A stretch of 64,000 nt of DNA, from the NCBI GenBank assembly GCA_963846885.1, contig CAWJXS010000020.1, forward strand, positions 310,001 to 374,000. The letters run 5' to 3'. This document shows, piece after piece, positions 1 to 8,730 of this stretch. The translations under genes and the position numbers were made by a program. The notes under the pieces are model-generated. The model was not told the DNA's origin, did no database searches, and saw only the letters and a program-made list of their open reading frames with translations. The stretch's first letter is position 1, and every line of letters begins with the position of its first letter. Origin of the DNA: RPQJ01 sp963846885 (GTDB lineage: Bacteria > Pseudomonadota > Gammaproteobacteria > Steroidobacterales > Steroidobacteraceae).

Positions 1-1
1 A

Positions 2-24
2 GTGAACCCGCCGGGCGGGTTCAC
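2..24. terminator. GC-rich perfect hairpin downstream of the hydrolase gene
   Basis: Two 11-nt arms are perfectly complementary around a single central base (GTGAACCCGCC / GGCGGGTTCAC). The hairpin lies just beyond the stop codon of the leftward gene that ends at 38, so it could act as a terminator or a 3' mRNA stabiliser. No T-tract follows on either strand, so termination is inferred from position only. Confidence 0.4.
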
Positions 25-37
25 CGGGCGACTTGAT

Positions 38-652
38 TCAGCGGACGAAAAAATCCCGTGCCAGCCGCACCACTTCGTCCGCTTCGCCGTCCAGCACGTT
101 GCCCGTCGGCGACGCGAGTTCGACGCGGCGCGCTTCGCGCAGCAGCGGCTCGGTGCGACCGGTCGATTCCCACAACTCGTCCCGTGCCCGCAGGATCATG
201 ACCGGCAGCTTGAGCAGCGGCAGTCGCTCGCCGACCTGGAAATTGCTGTCCGATCCGGGAACGCCGATGAGGATGAGCCGACGGACGTGCTCAGGCCGCG
301 CCAGCGCGAGTTCGATGGCCGCAAGCGAACCGGCCTGGTAGCCCACCACGTCGACCTGCTTGAGCCGCAGCGAATCGATGAGGTCGATGAATGCCGCCGC
401 CTGGTCGGCGATGGTCGGCGCGTGGTCAGGCGCTTCCGACTCGCCGCTGCCCGGCAGGTCGGGCGCGTAGACGCTGCGGTCGCGACCCAGGTCGCGCAGC
501 AACGGGCGAAAGGCACGACCCGTCAGCCCGGGCGGCGGAACGCAGAGCAACGGCGTCAGTTCGTCGAAGCCACCGCTCGACGGAAAGGACGTGTGCAAGT
601 GCAACTGGCCGAAGCGGCAGTCGACGTACATCTTGCGCAGGTGGATGGTCAC
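38..652 (-). CDS. alpha/beta-hydrolase-fold protein lacking the catalytic nucleophile
   Basis: About 204 residues with an alpha/beta hydrolase layout: strand and oxyanion region VPPPGLTGRAF, then YAPDLPGSGESEAP, then the nucleophile elbow, then VMILRARDELWE. The elbow reads G-Y-Q-A-G (residues 104-108), so the expected Ser is Gln, and I see no His near the C-terminus where the triad His normally sits. The lid is also very short (about 25 residues). The GTG start at 652 is preferred because an AGGAG lies 10 nt upstream; an ATG at 631 is the alternative. The protein is probably a non-enzymatic or degenerate homolog. Its partner and substrate are unknown. Confidence 0.6.
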   Translation of the reverse strand: MTIHLRKMYVDCRFGQLHLHTSFPSSGGFDELTPLLCVPPPGLTGRAFRPLLRDLGRDRSVYAPDLPGSGESEAPDHAPTIADQAAAFIDLIDSLRLKQVDVVGYQAGSLAAIELALARPEHVRRLILIGVPGSDSNFQVGERLPLLKLPVMILRARDELWESTGRTEPLLREARRVELASPTGNVLDGEADEVVRLARDFFVR

Positions 653-888
653 GGGCGGGGAGCTCCTGCTCGAAAGGGCGGCGCTGCGGGCAATCGTGCG
701 GTCGGAAGTGCGGGTCACGGGGCTGGTCCTCGGTGAGCAGTCGTAGGCGTGCTGCGCATTCTCCGCGCGCACGTTCGCTCTCACGTTGATTCAGCTCTCA
801 CTCCGGCCGCGATCGGCATGACTTAATGCTGCACGTCATCCCGGCCGGCAGTCCACCGGAATGGCGGAAAAATTATGTCGCGTCGCGC

Positions 889-2278
889 TCACGCCGTGTC
901 GAGATACCACTCGTAGTCGCGATCGCTGACGAGCGCCCCGAACTTTTCCGCTTCCTGACGCTTGATCGCGAGGAAACACCTCGAGAAAACCCGCGCCCAG
1001 CGTATCGCGCACGAAAGCGGAACGCGCTGCAGCCTCGAGGGCAGCGTGCCATTGGGTCGGCAACGTACGTGTGGGAGGTTGCGCGTAGGCGTTGCCGGTC
1101 ACAGGCGGGCCTGGGTCGATGCGCCGCTCGATCCCGTGCAGCATGCCGCCGAGCACCAGGGCAGCGACCAGGTACGGATTGGCGTCCGCGCCAGCGACGC
1201 GATGCTCGACGTGCCGGCTCGCAGGCGGGCCGGCCGGCACGCGCAGGCTCACGGAGCGGTTATTGACGCCCCAGGCGACGGCCACCGGGGCGTAACTCAT
1301 CGAGCGGAAACGGCGATACGAGTTCGCGTTGGGCGCGTAGATCGCCATGCCATCGGCCAGCGTGGCCTGCAGCCCGCCGATCGCATGTTGCAGCAGCGGG
1401 CTGCCGGCGGGTTCTTCGGCTGCGCAGGCATTGGCGCCACCGCTGTCCGCGAGGCTTGCGTGCAGATGCATCCCCGATCCCGCGTGTTCCGCGAACGGCT
1501 TCGCCATGAAGCAGGCCACGCGGCCATGCCGTGCCGCGACGCCGCGCACGGCGCGCTTGAACAGGATGGCCTCGTCGACCGCACGCAGCGCGTCTGCGCG
1601 ATGCTCGAGCGTGATCTCGAACTGGCCCGGCGCGTACTCGGACATCAGCGTGCGCACAGGCAGCCCGAGCGACTTCGCGGCGGCATACAGGTCGTCGAAC
1701 AGCGGCGACATGTCGTCCAGCCGGCCGAGGCCGTACGCATCGATGCGTTCGCGCCGGGCGCCGCTCAACATGCCGGCGGACGGCACCAGGCGGCCGGCGG
1801 CGTCACGCTCGAGCAGGTAAAACTCGAGCTCGACCGCGACCACAGGCGTGAAACCCGCGCCCTCACAGCGCGCCACGACACCCGCGAGCGCATGTCGCGG
1901 ATCGGCCCGCGCCGGCGTGCCGTCGAGTTCGAACATCGTGCCCAGCACCTGTGCCGTGGGGCGCTTGAGCCACGGGGCCCGCGCGAGCGACCCGGCCACC
2001 GGGCGACAGCATTGATCGGCGTCGCCCACGGCCCAGACCAGGCCCGTGTCTTCGACGTCCTCGCCGGTGACGTCCAGGCCCAGGATCGAGCCCGCGACGT
2101 TGCGACCCGACTGGTACAGGGCTGCGAGCTCTTCCCGCGCCACGTTCTTGCCGCGGCCCACGCCGCAGGCATCCGTGATGACGAGCTGCACGGCCTCGAT
2201 GTCGGGGTTCGCGTCGAGGAATGCCTGTGCTTGCGCCGCGGTGCCGACGCCGCGCGGCGTATCGTTGGTTGCTTGCAT
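889..2278 (-). CDS. Glutamine synthetase family protein (gamma-glutamylpolyamine synthetase-like), one frameshift
   Basis: The product is about 463 residues. It starts at the ATG at 2278 (MQATNDTPRG) and carries GS-fold landmarks: VELEFYLLE, SEYAPGQFEITLEH, GSGMHLHASL and NNRSVSLRVP. These match the glutamate, metal and ATP sites of class I/III glutamine synthetases and PuuA-type ligases, which ATP-dependently join glutamate to an amine. The main frame runs past the natural end. At the AAA (TTT on the coding strand) at 974-976 one extra base shifts the frame; removing it restores the family tail LAIKRQEAEKFGALVSDRD and a TGA at 889. The frameshift may be a sequence error. Substrate is not determined; polyamine or amine is an inference from family resemblance. 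Confidence 0.75.
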
Positions 2279-2382
2279 GGTGAACGTGGCCTGTTGCTGC
2301 GGCCTGCAATGCATAGTGACGGATGCACTCGCGCAGTGGCAAGCTCACCGCCGTTCGACGAACGCCCGGGAGGGCACCTGGG

Positions 2383-3438
2383 ATGGCCGCAGCCTATTCG
2401 ATCGGCCGGGACGTGCCGCTGGCCGCACGCAACACGTTCGGCCTCGACGTGCAGGCGCGCGCCTTCGCCACCGTGCACGACGCCGCGGCGTTGCCGGCGC
2501 TGCTGGCCGAGCCGTCGCTGCAGGGGCAGCCACAGATGGTGCTCGGCGCCGGCAGCAACGTGCTGTTCGCGGATTCACGCTACGACGGGTGCCTGCTGCA
2601 CCTCGTGTGCAACTCCACGCATATCCTCCGTGACGAGGGTGACCGCGCGGTCGTGCACGTCGACGCCGGTTGCGAGTGGGACGCGCTCGTGGACTGGACG
2701 CTCGACCAGGGCCTGCAGGGACTCGAGAACCTCGCGCTGATACCCGGCCAGGCGGGCGCCGCGCCGATCCAGAACATCGGCGCGTACGGCGTCGAGGTCG
2801 GCAGCTTCATCGCAGCCGTGCACGCTTACGATCGCGTGACAGCCGACTACGCCAGGCTCGGCCACGCGCAGTGCGCGTTCGGCTATCGCGACAGCGTCTT
2901 CAAGCGCGAACCCGAGCGCTGGATCGTCACTGCGCTGGAATTGAGCCTGCCGCGCAGCGGCCAGCCGAACCTGGGCTACGCCGGCTTGCGCGAGGAACTC
3001 CGCGCGATGGGCGAGCTCGAGCCGACGCCGCGCAACGTCGCCGCAGCGGTGCGCCGCATCCGTCGCCGCAAGCTGCCCGACCCGGCGGTCACGGGTAATG
3101 CAGGGAGCTTCTTCAAGAACCCTGTGGTCCGGCGCGAGGTTGCCGCAGAGCTGCAGGCCCGCTTTGCAGGGTTGCCCGTGTTCCCCGCCGCCAGCGAGGG
3201 CGAGCGCAAGCTTTCCGCCGCGTGGCTCATCGAGCAGGCCGGCTGGCGCGGCTATCGCGACGGCGACGCGGGCATCTCGGCGCAGCACGCGTTGGTGCTG
3301 GTCAATCTGGGTCACGCCACCGGCTCGCAGCTGCTCGCGCTCGCGCGACGCGTGATGGCGTCGGTGCTGGAAAAGTTCGGCGTCACGCTCGAACCCGAGC
3401 CGCGCATCGTCGGCGCAGCCGCGGATCTGCCGCGTTAG
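2383..3438 (+). CDS. murB: UDP-N-acetylenolpyruvoylglucosamine reductase MurB
   Basis: 351 residues. MurB reduces UDP-GlcNAc-enolpyruvate with NADPH and FAD to give UDP-MurNAc in cytoplasmic peptidoglycan synthesis. Visible landmarks are NTFGLD near the N-terminus, the FAD-binding LGAGSNVLF, PGQAGAAPIQNIGAYGVEV, and the GNAGSFFKNP motif that holds the catalytic Ser. C-terminal SAAWLIEQAGWRG and the length (about 340-350) fit the E. coli-type class. The ATG at 2383 is chosen because it is followed by the natural N-terminus and preceded by a GGGAGGG sequence. It is divergent from the glutamine-synthetase-like gene, with about 100 bp between them. Confidence 0.93.
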   Translation: MAAAYSIGRDVPLAARNTFGLDVQARAFATVHDAAALPALLAEPSLQGQPQMVLGAGSNVLFADSRYDGCLLHLVCNSTHILRDEGDRAVVHVDAGCEWDALVDWTLDQGLQGLENLALIPGQAGAAPIQNIGAYGVEVGSFIAAVHAYDRVTADYARLGHAQCAFGYRDSVFKREPERWIVTALELSLPRSGQPNLGYAGLREELRAMGELEPTPRNVAAAVRRIRRRKLPDPAVTGNAGSFFKNPVVRREVAAELQARFAGLPVFPAASEGERKLSAAWLIEQAGWRGYRDGDAGISAQHALVLVNLGHATGSQLLALARRVMASVLEKFGVTLEPEPRIVGAAADLPR

Positions 3439-3460
3439 ATGCCGACGGCTCCGCCCGCGG

Positions 3461-4394
3461 TCACGCTTCGATCGAGAGCGCGGCGCGCAGCACTGCCGTT
3501 TGTTTCGCGGCCTCGTCCATCACTTCCTGCAGCGTCGCGCGATCCAGGCGGAGCCGCCCGAACAACGGCAACGATTGCAGCGCGATCTCGAGGTCGTCGG
3601 CTCGACCGAAGAACGAAGCCGCCCGCACTGCCGCACACAGCACGTCGGTGAGGTCGCGCGGCCCCGCGTGGTGCCGATCGAGCTGGTCCTGGTCGCCGAT
3701 CGCGTCCGCGATGTCGTCCGCCAGGCCCCAGTTGTGCGCGATCGCCTTGCCGATCGGCGCCTGCCAGTCGTGCATCAGCGCGTCACGCGTGACCGGATTG
3801 CGGAACAGCGACTGGTGCTTGTCCGAGCGCGCGAGCAGGTAGACGGCGCCGATGTTGTGCAGCAGGCCCGCCATCAGCGCGACGTCCGGAGCCGCCGCTC
3901 CCGTCCGTACCGCCAGGACGCGCGCAATGGCCGCGACCAGCGTGCTGCGCTCCCATAGCCGCGAGAGGTCCGGGCTCAGGTACTCGTGCGCCCGCGCCGA
4001 GCGGATCTTCTCCATCACGTACGGCAGCGCCGCGCTGCGGACCTGGTCGGGCCCGACGCGCGTCACCGCGAGCTTGAGGTCGGTAAATTTCCGCGCTCCA
4101 CGCGCATTGGCCTTGCCGTTGGCAATGGCGAGCACGTTGGCAGCAAGGCCCGCGTCGGCCGCGATGACGCGGGTCACCAGGGTATTGCTCAGGTCGTCGA
4201 CGTCGAGAGCGTTCTGCACGCGATTGGCGACATCGGGGCAGGTCGGCAGGTCGACGCGTCCGCGCGAGAGTTCTGCGGCAAGCGAACTGGACGAATTCGA
4301 AGGCGCTCTGATTATCGTCGACGACCGCCTGGCCGATTCCCGTCTCGTCGGGTAACCAGCTCCAGGACGTGCGTACGCCGTTGTCAACAGCCAT
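3461..4394 (-). CDS. HDOD domain protein, one frameshift
   Basis: About 310 residues after correction. Most of it is an HDOD domain, a degenerate relative of HD phosphohydrolases used in signalling output: LPTCPDVANRVQ, VIAADAGLAANVLAIAN and VALMAGLLHNIGAVYLLA are visible. The natural N-terminus MAVDNGVRTSWSWLPDETGIG starts at the ATG at 4394 but is in a different frame from the HDOD part. The frames meet near 4283-4288, where deleting one T gives FEFVQSLAAELSRGR. Its role is unknown; HDOD proteins in proteobacteria are often linked to c-di-GMP or motility signalling. It converges with murB (22-bp gap). Confidence 0.7.
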
Positions 4395-4598
4395 GGCGTC
4401 AAACCCTCCAATGCCAGCGGCGGCTCGCCTGGATGGCGCGTTTCTCACCGCCGCAGGGGAAAGTATGTCGAAGCTGCAAGGGTGCCGGGACGAGACAGAA
4501 CCCGACTGGACTATTCTCGGGTTCGCTTGCCGGAATTGCGCATTATGTATTGCCCGCAACTGTGACGCAGTTGCGGGAAGCTGTGCGCGTGCGCGCTT

Positions 4599-5018
4599 TT
4601 ACCAGGCGCCGGTGTTGGGCATGCTCGCCCACGGCTCGGCGACCGGCCGCGCACCGCCCTGCTGCAGCAGTTCGACCGAAATGTTGTCGGGTGAGCGCAC
4701 GAACGCCATGCGGCCGTCACGTGGCGGACGGTTGATGGTCACGCCCATGTCCTGCAGGCGCTGGCAGGTCGCGTAGATGTCCTCGACCTCGTAGGCCAGG
4801 TGCCCGAACGCGCGGCCGATGCCGTATTCCTGCGGATCCCAGTTGTAGGTGAGCTCGACCTGCGCCGACTCATCGCCCGGCGCCGCGAGGAAGACGAGCG
4901 TGAACCGGCCCTGCGGATAGTCATTGCGACGCACTTCGCGCAGACCAAGGCCGTCGCAGTAAAACCGCAGCGAAGCGTCGATGTCGGTGACGCGGACCAT
5001 CGTGTGCAGGTATTTCAT
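4599..5018 (-). CDS. gloA: Glyoxalase I (lactoylglutathione lyase)
   Basis: 139 residues, a one-module glyoxalase I that converts the methylglyoxal-glutathione hemithioacetal to S-lactoylglutathione in the cytoplasm. The N-terminal signature HTMVRVTDIDASLRFYCDGLG is typical. The four metal ligands are all present: His5, Glu55 (QVELTYNW), His73 (FGHLAYEV) and Glu116 (ISVELLQ). The ATG at 5018 places the HTM motif at the usual distance from the N-terminus; a longer GTG-initiated form is less likely. GshA, which makes the glutathione cofactor, is encoded at 44.8-46.4 kb. Confidence 0.93.
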   Translation of the reverse strand: MKYLHTMVRVTDIDASLRFYCDGLGLREVRRNDYPQGRFTLVFLAAPGDESAQVELTYNWDPQEYGIGRAFGHLAYEVEDIYATCQRLQDMGVTINRPPRDGRMAFVRSPDNISVELLQQGGARPVAEPWASMPNTGAW

Positions 5019-5187
5019 GCGGCGGATGGTAACCCGCGACACGCGCTAGGGAAGCTCTGCACAGGTCCGCAGCGGCCGCCACGGTCACCTTACTATCCGG
5101 TAACCGTCACCGAGCACTCAAGGTCAGCCGCGCCGGTTTCCAATTCGGCACCGCGCGTCGAACACGCGAGGGCGACCAGTCGCTGGC

Positions 5188-5261
5188 GCGTCCGACCCGG
5201 GACCGTTCCCCGAGCTTGGAAAGGCAGACACGCGCTCCGGGAACGGTCCCGGGTCGGACGC
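5188..5261 (+). repeat. Dispersed hairpin element, copy A
   Basis: Perfect 23-bp stem (5188-5210 with 5239-5261) around a 28-nt loop (5211-5238). The loop contains the shared core GGAAAGGCAGACACG, and its ends (GAGC...GCTC) can pair to extend the stem. The same loop occurs at 5316-5343, 9331-9358 and 19346-19373 with different stems. Function unknown. Confidence 0.85.
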
Positions 5262-5292
5262 TTGCGACATGCCAGCCTGCGACGCTGCCAGA

Positions 5293-5366
5293 GCGCTCGA
5301 TCCGGTGCCTGTCACAGAGCGCGTGTCTGCCTTTCCAAGCTCGGTGACAGGCACCGGATCGAGCGC
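5293..5366 (-). repeat. Dispersed hairpin element, copy B (inverted)
   Basis: Perfect 23-bp stem (5293-5315 with 5344-5366) around a 28-nt loop (5316-5343). The loop is the reverse complement of the copy A loop apart from one terminal base. The stem is different from copy A (it contains GATCCGGTGCCTGTCAC) but related to copy D. It lies 31 bp from copy A, giving a head-to-head pair. Confidence 0.85.
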
Positions 5367-5403
5367 ACGCAACGCGTCACTTGCGGACCTGTGCAGAGCT
5401 TCC

Positions 5404-6597
5404 CTAGCGCAGGAACTGCGCCGCCAGGCCCGCCGCAGCCGCGGCGACCAGCACCGCGCCAAGCGGCATGCGCGTGCGCTCGAGGAGCCACCACGCGCCC
5501 AGCGCGATCAGCACTGCATTCCAGTCCGGCGTGGCGCGCCAGCCGTCCGGGAACAGCACGACCTGGGCCAGCAGCAAAGCCAGCGTGGCGATGACGCCGA
5601 CCACGGCAGCCGTGATTGCGCCGAGCGCTGCCTCGATTCGAGCGTTGCGCGTCAGGCGCTCGACATGGGGGGCGCCGAGCAGGATGAACATGAACGACGG
5701 CAGGAACGTGGCCCAGCTGGCGAGCGCCCCGGCCAGCAGCGCCGATCCGAGTGGAGACAGGTCGCCGGGCTGGTTCCACCCGGCCATGAATCCCATGAAC
5801 TGCAGCACGATCACCAGCGGGCCCGGCGTGGTCTCGGCGAGCGCAAGCCCGGCGACGGACTGGTCCGCGCTGACCCAGGCCAGCTTGTCCACGAGCTGGG
5901 TGGTGACGTAACCGAGCACCGCATACGCGCCGCCGAAAGTGATCAGCGCGGCCTTGGTGAAAAACAGGTAGACGCGGCTCCAGAGCGAATGCCCGCCGAG
6001 CGTCAATGCCACTGCCAGCAACGGCAGGATCCAGAGCATGAGACCCACCAGGGCGACCTTGAGCGACTGCACGCCGGATGCTGGCCGCGGAGCCGCCTGT
6101 GGTTCGGCGCGGGCTACGGCGTTACGCGACGCATAGGCGCCGATGCATGCGGCCACCAGCAGCACGAGGGGGAACGGCACCCGCGCGAATTCCATGGCGA
6201 GGAACGCGCCAACCGCGAGCGCAACCAGCAACGGCGTCCTGAGCGCGCGCCGGCTGATGCGCACCATCGCCTGCAGCACGAGTGCGATGACCGCGGCCTG
6301 CAACCCATACAGCAATCCTGCCACCCAGGGCAGGGAGCCGTGCGTCACGTAGACGTAGGAGAGCGCAAACAGCAGCACGATGGCCGGCAGGATGAACCCG
6401 AGCCCGGCAACGATGCCGCCGCGAACGCCGTGCATCTTCCAGCCGAGGAAAATCGCGAGCTGCAGCGCCTCGGGACCCGGCAGCAACATGCAGAAATTGA
6501 GTGCGCGCGTGAACTCGGCTTCGGCGAGCCAGCGCCGGCGCTCGACGATTTCCCGGTGCAGGATGGCGATCTGCCCGGCCGGTCCGCCGAAGGACAC
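5404..6597 (-). CDS. chrA: Chromate transporter ChrA family (CHR), start unresolved
   Basis: About 397 residues from the GTG at 6597, strongly hydrophobic with two homologous halves typical of long-chain CHR proteins, which export chromate from the cytoplasm. The first half has SFGGPAGQIA, ALNFCMLLPGPEALQLA and LGWKMHGVRGG; the second has ALITFGGAYAVLGYV and LAETTPGPLVIVLQFMGF. Codons upstream of 6597 still encode family-like sequence (PTFAEAARFWARLGFV), but no ATG, GTG or TTG occurs in that frame before a stop. The true start is therefore unclear, or an indel hides it. It follows ilvB by about 70 bp on the same strand. Confidence 0.85.
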   Translation of the reverse strand: MSFGGPAGQIAILHREIVERRRWLAEAEFTRALNFCMLLPGPEALQLAIFLGWKMHGVRGGIVAGLGFILPAIVLLFALSYVYVTHGSLPWVAGLLYGLQAAVIALVLQAMVRISRRALRTPLLVALAVGAFLAMEFARVPFPLVLLVAACIGAYASRNAVARAEPQAAPRPASGVQSLKVALVGLMLWILPLLAVALTLGGHSLWSRVYLFFTKAALITFGGAYAVLGYVTTQLVDKLAWVSADQSVAGLALAETTPGPLVIVLQFMGFMAGWNQPGDLSPLGSALLAGALASWATFLPSFMFILLGAPHVERLTRNARIEAALGAITAAVVGVIATLALLLAQVVLFPDGWRATPDWNAVLIALGAWWLLERTRMPLGAVLVAAAAAGLAAQFLR

Positions 6598-6664
6598 GAA
6601 GCCGAGGCGGGCCCAGAAGCGCGCGGCTTCGGCGAAGGTCGGCGCCGCGGAGCCGCAGGTGCGC

Positions 6665-8542
6665 TCAGAACATTTCCGTCGCGCCGGACTCGCTCGACGG
6701 ACGCGTCGGCAGGTCGCGCGATTCGATGAAGTCGCCGGTGATCATCTCGTCATAGGCCTGCCCGGGGCCGACCATCGGGTAGACGCCGGCCTCGGTGTCG
6801 ATGATCACCTCGAGGAACGCAGGACCCTTGAACTCGATGAACTCACGCACCACGCGCGTCACGTCGGCCTTGCGATCGAGACGCACTGCGAACTGGTAGC
6901 CGTCGGCCTTCGCGGCGGCGACGAAGTCCTTCTTGTGCAGCGACTTGTCGCTCGCCGCCAGGCGGCCCTTGAAGAACAGCTTCTGCCACTGCTTGACCAT
7001 GCCGTCGCCGAAGTTGTTCAGCACCACGACCTTGATCGGGAGGTCGTAGGTGGTGACGGTCTCGAGCTCGCCCAGGTTCATGCGGATGCTGGCGTCGCCG
7101 TCGATGTCGATCACGAGCTTGTCGCGACGGGCGAACTGCGCGCCGATGGCGGCCGGCAGGCCGAAGCCCATCGTGCCCATGCTGCCGGAGGTGAGCCACA
7201 GCCGCGGCTCGCGGAAATCGAAGTACTGCGCGGCCCACATCTGGTGCTGGCCGACTCCGGTCGAGATGACGGCTTCGCCGCGCGTGAGGCGGTTGATCTC
7301 CTCGATCACGTAGTACGGCTGGATCAGCTCGCTGTCGCGGTCGTAGTTCATCGCGTGGCGCCGCTTGAGCTCAGCGACGTGCGCGTGCCACGGCGACCAA
7401 TCAGGTGCGAAACCTGCGGTCTTGCCGTACTGCCGCAGCTTCTCGAGCGCGGGACGCATGCGGCCGACATGGCTCCATTGCACGCGCTTCACTTTGTTGA
7501 TTTCGGACGCGTCGACGTCGATGTGCGCGATGCGCCGGGCGTTGCGTGCGAACTTGCCGGGCACCGCGGCGACGCGATCGTCGAACCGCGCGCCGAGGCA
7601 CAGCAGGAAATCGCAGTCATCGACGGCGTAATTCGCAAACGCAGTGCCATGCATGCCGAGCATGTGCAGCGACAGCGGTTCCATCGTGTCGCAGGCGCCG
7701 ATCCCCATCAGCGTCGTCACCACGGGAATGCCGAAATCCTGGGCGAAGGCCCGCAACGCCGCGGCGGACTCGCTGTGGATCACGCCGCCGCCGGCATAGA
7801 TCAGGGGCCGCTTGGCTTCGCCGAGCATCTGGAAGAACTTCGCCATCTGCTCGTCGTCGAGCGCACGGGCGCGCAGGGACAGCATGCGCGAGCGATACCC
7901 GCGGATGGGCAGCAGGCCGTTGCCGACGAACTGGCCCTGCCAGTTCTGCACGTCCTTGGGGATGTCGATCACGACCGGGCCGGGGCGGCCCGAACGCGCG
8001 ATCTCGAACGCGGTGCGTACCGTGGCCTCGAGCTTCGCGGGATCGGTGACGAGAAAGCAGTGCTTGGCGACCGCACCCATGATGTTGGAGACGGGCGCTT
8101 CCTGGAACGCGTCGGTGCCGATGGCGGTGGTGCCGACCTGGCCGCAGATGACGACGATCGGCACGGAGTCGGCGGCGCAGTCGCGCACCGGCGTCACCGT
8201 GTTCGTCGCGCCCGGACCGGAGGTCACGACGCACACACCCACCTTGCCGCTCGCACGCGCATAGCCGGCGGCCATGAACCCGGCGCCCTGCTCGTTCGCC
8301 GGCACGATCAACGGCATGGGTCGCGCGTCTGCGGCCGCCACGTGCGATTGCTGGTCGTTGTGGCGGAAGATCGCGTCGTAGGTGGGCAGGATGGCGCCAC
8401 CGCTGTAGCCGAAGATGGTGTCGACGCCCTCGTCCACCAGCACCTGCACGATCATCTCGGCGCCACTCATGGACTGGCCGGCGCGCGGATGCTGCGCGGG
8501 CGGCGTCGTGGTCGGCGGGACGTTGGCGACGGTGCTGTTCAC
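6665..8542 (-). CDS. ilvB: Acetolactate synthase large (catalytic) subunit
   Basis: About 625 residues from the GTG at 8542; an ATG at 8470 (MSGAEMIVQ) is a shorter alternative. This ThDP/FAD enzyme makes 2-acetolactate or 2-acetohydroxybutyrate at the head of valine, leucine and isoleucine synthesis. Visible: FGYSGGAILPTYDAIF, the ThDP-activating Glu in NEQGAGFMAAGYARASG, TSGPGATNTVTPV, and the ThDP/Mg motif DIDGDASIRMNLGELETV followed by VVVLNNFGDGMVKQWQ. A segment before the catalytic Glu (SHVAAADARPMPLIVPA) is a few residues longer than usual. The regulatory subunit lies on the opposite strand instead of directly downstream. Confidence 0.95.
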   Translation of the reverse strand: MNSTVANVPPTTTPPAQHPRAGQSMSGAEMIVQVLVDEGVDTIFGYSGGAILPTYDAIFRHNDQQSHVAAADARPMPLIVPANEQGAGFMAAGYARASGKVGVCVVTSGPGATNTVTPVRDCAADSVPIVVICGQVGTTAIGTDAFQEAPVSNIMGAVAKHCFLVTDPAKLEATVRTAFEIARSGRPGPVVIDIPKDVQNWQGQFVGNGLLPIRGYRSRMLSLRARALDDEQMAKFFQMLGEAKRPLIYAGGGVIHSESAAALRAFAQDFGIPVVTTLMGIGACDTMEPLSLHMLGMHGTAFANYAVDDCDFLLCLGARFDDRVAAVPGKFARNARRIAHIDVDASEINKVKRVQWSHVGRMRPALEKLRQYGKTAGFAPDWSPWHAHVAELKRRHAMNYDRDSELIQPYYVIEEINRLTRGEAVISTGVGQHQMWAAQYFDFREPRLWLTSGSMGTMGFGLPAAIGAQFARRDKLVIDIDGDASIRMNLGELETVTTYDLPIKVVVLNNFGDGMVKQWQKLFFKGRLAASDKSLHKKDFVAAAKADGYQFAVRLDRKADVTRVVREFIEFKGPAFLEVIIDTEAGVYPMVGPGQAYDEMITGDFIESRDLPTRPSSESGATEMF

Positions 8543-8730
8543 GGGGCGGACTCTTGCGGTGGGAAGAGGGTCTTGTTGCGCTGCAAACGAGACTAACAGC
8601 CGCCGAGGCCGCGAGTCCATCTAGGCGGCACCCCCGCGATCCCCTATCCTGCAACCTGCAGGCCGGCGTTTTCGAGGCGCCGTTTTTGCAACAGAATCAT
8701 ATAGATACCGTCGACCGGGAGCCCGCCACC

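Larger units (their letters stand above)
5043..5410. repeat. Compound inverted-repeat block between gloA and chrA
   Basis: A perfect 29-nt inverted repeat (5043-5071 and 5382-5410) encloses this otherwise gene-free interval. The right arm contains the chrA stop codon, so the left arm is an inverted copy of the chrA 3' end. Inside are two complete stem-loops of the dispersed hairpin family (5188-5261 and 5293-5366) in opposite orientation. No coding sequence is supportable here. The layout looks like nested insertion or duplication of fold-back elements. Confidence 0.8.

Noticed and set aside
2..736. Long open frames opposite the alpha/beta hydrolase and opposite many other genes (for example 962-2740 and 40194-41330 on the plus strand)
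   Set aside because: High-GC DNA keeps antisense frames open. These translations are Arg/Ala/His-rich with no recognisable domains, and each overlaps a well-supported gene.
5124..5462. Similar short translated segments near 5.2, 9.3 and 19.3 kb suggesting a small protein family
   Set aside because: The similarity is the translated 28-nt loop of the dispersed hairpin element read in different frames.
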